DNA from: Mesocentrotus franciscanus
Taxonomy: Eukaryota; Echinodermata; Echinoidea; Camarodonta; Strongylocentrotidae
Direction of reading: 5' to 3'
Length of the DNA stretch: 64,000 bases
NCBI GenBank assembly: GCA_037976565.1
Contig: CP137680.1
Coordinates: 14,434,325 to 14,498,324, forward strand
The first letter of the stretch is position 1; each line of letters starts with the position of its first letter. This document shows, piece after piece, positions 62,917 to 64,000 of the stretch. Under the pieces are notes generated by a model. That model did no database searches. It was not told the DNA's origin and saw only the letters and a program-made list of their open reading frames with translations. Both the position numbers and the translations under genes were made by a program.

Positions 62917-63893
62917 CATGGATTCTAAATTATTTGAGTTAGGAAAAGAATTAGGGTTTTCAGGTGAGGACCTTATAGCTTTAATAGAATGGGAGCGTAA
63001 AGTAGCTAGGGAAGATAGACAACAAGAAGAAAGGTTGTTAGAAAAGAAACTTGAAATATAGTACGTCTCCAGAATAGTACAGGAGTATAGGTAGTAGTAA
63101 GGGTGACCGTCGTTCTTTGGCCCCTTCCCCCAAAATTCCCCCTTTTACGGAAGGTAAGGATAGTATGGATGCGTGTCTTAATAGGTTTGAACGCTATACT
63201 GAAAATCAGGGTTGGCCTCAAACTAGTTGGGCCATCAGTCTTAGTGCTCTCCTTCGTGGCAAGTCATTAGATGTATACTCAAGATTGTCAGCTGATCAGG
63301 CAAAAGATTATGCAACATTGAAGGATGCTTTGTTGAAGAGATTTGAACTCACTGCAGATGATTTCCGTAAGAAGTTCAGATTTTCTAATCCTGAGTCAGG
63401 AGAGACTCCTAGTCAGTTTGTTGTTAGGTTGTCACATTATTTGGACAAATGGATTGAATTGTCTGAATCTCAGCGTCGTATAATGGTATAGTACAGTTGC
63501 TTTTAATGCAGCAAGCCTAGAGAAGGGAGGTCAAGCACTAGCATTGTTTCTAAAGGAAAGAAAACCTAAGTCTGCAGACGAGATGGCAAGTCTAGCAGAT
63601 ACTTTTGTTGAGGCTCATGGGGACATTTTGGAGTACCTAAGAAGAACCCCCCTGCGAACCACATAGTGAAACCTAAGGGTGATACTTCGGCATCCAATGC
63701 GCCAATTGCAGAGAGTAAGACTAGGAGCGAACAATCAACGTGCCGTCAAAAGGGCCCATGCTTTGTTTGTAACAAAATGGGCCACCTTGCACAAGATTGT
63801 AGAGTTAAGACTCCAGAGTTCGTTGTTCTGGCTCACCGAGTAGTAAGCATAAGGAACGCAAGAATCGGTCTAAAGAAACTCGAAAAGATTTAG
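62917..63893 (+). pseudogene. Decayed LTR-retrotransposon gag (capsid and CCHC knuckle)
   Basis: An ATG-initiated frame of 47 codons ends at a stop (63059-63061). An open stretch at 63117-63491 in another frame has capsid-like features: PPFTEGKDSMDACLNRFERY, ALLRGKSLDVYSRLS, LKDALLKRFELTADDFRKKF. A further frame carries KERKPKSADEMASLA. The last frame (63666-63893) has a zinc knuckle CFVCNKMGHLAQDC (C-x2-C-x4-H-x4-C). At least three frame breaks make it non-functional. The capsid resembles Ty3/Gypsy-type Gag, including the group related to vertebrate SCAN domains. Protease and polymerase would lie beyond the right edge. Confidence 0.85.
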
Positions 63894-64000
63894 TAGGGAA
63901 GCAGACATCGGGTCCTTGTCCCACTTGTAGGTCTTCTAGTTCCTAGAGTTAATCAGACTGTCGAATTAGGTGATTTCTTAGTATCTTCTGCTGAATACAT
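63894..64000 (+). other. Continuation of the retrotransposon to the window edge
   Basis: Follows the zinc knuckle. Too short to identify protease motifs. Confidence 0.4.

Noticed and set aside
1..64000. CRISPR array, operon or prokaryotic defence system
   Set aside because: No regularly spaced repeats with unique spacers and no bacterial gene organisation; the window is plainly eukaryotic with spliced genes.

Overview
This is a eukaryotic nuclear window: AT-rich, with short exons separated by long introns, GT-AG splice sites and dense interspersed repeats. Two genuine protein genes lie on the + strand. The abundance of small palindromic DNA transposons, tRNA-type SINEs, TTAA-flanked MITEs and TAGATCTA-rich DNA suggests a marine invertebrate deuterostome, most likely a sea urchin. 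That assignment is inference, not proof.

Layout. (1) 120-18786: an anoctamin (TMEM16) gene entering from the left edge. Fifteen exons join in phase and give 665 residues from the dimerisation region through ten membrane helices to the C-terminus. A second coding-looking 3' exon lies at 23060-23376. (2) 18787-30549: 3' flank and intergenic DNA with large TTAA-flanked elements, a SINE with a 7SL-like head and a dead LINE 3' end. (3) 30550-31049: exactly 500 N, an assembly gap, so linkage across it rests on the assembly. (4) 31050-34495: a candidate four-exon spliced transcript without a convincing reading frame; its first intron is an extraordinary TAGATCTA/CTAG-rich stretch. (5) 36354-56429: a complete MOSPD2 gene, 16 exons and 576 residues (CRAL-TRIO, acidic linker, MSP/VAP-like domain, C-terminal membrane anchor), with very long simple repeats in its introns. 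(6) 56430-61600: intergenic DNA made largely of nested MITEs. (7) 61602-64000: the 5' part of a decayed LTR retrotransposon (putative LTR, tRNA-Pro-like primer site, broken gag with a CCHC knuckle), running off the right edge.

The two proteins are functionally related only in a broad sense. Anoctamins are Ca2+-regulated channels or lipid scramblases, and MOSPD2 is a tail-anchored ER protein that bridges membranes by binding FFAT motifs. Nothing in the sequence shows co-regulation. No CRISPR array, operon or prokaryotic system is present. The most unusual material is in the repeats: several unrelated families sharing one TTAA-AGG terminal signature, palindrome-headed elements ending in CCAAT/TATA-like motifs, nested insertions with a readable empty site, and the 7SL-like SINE.
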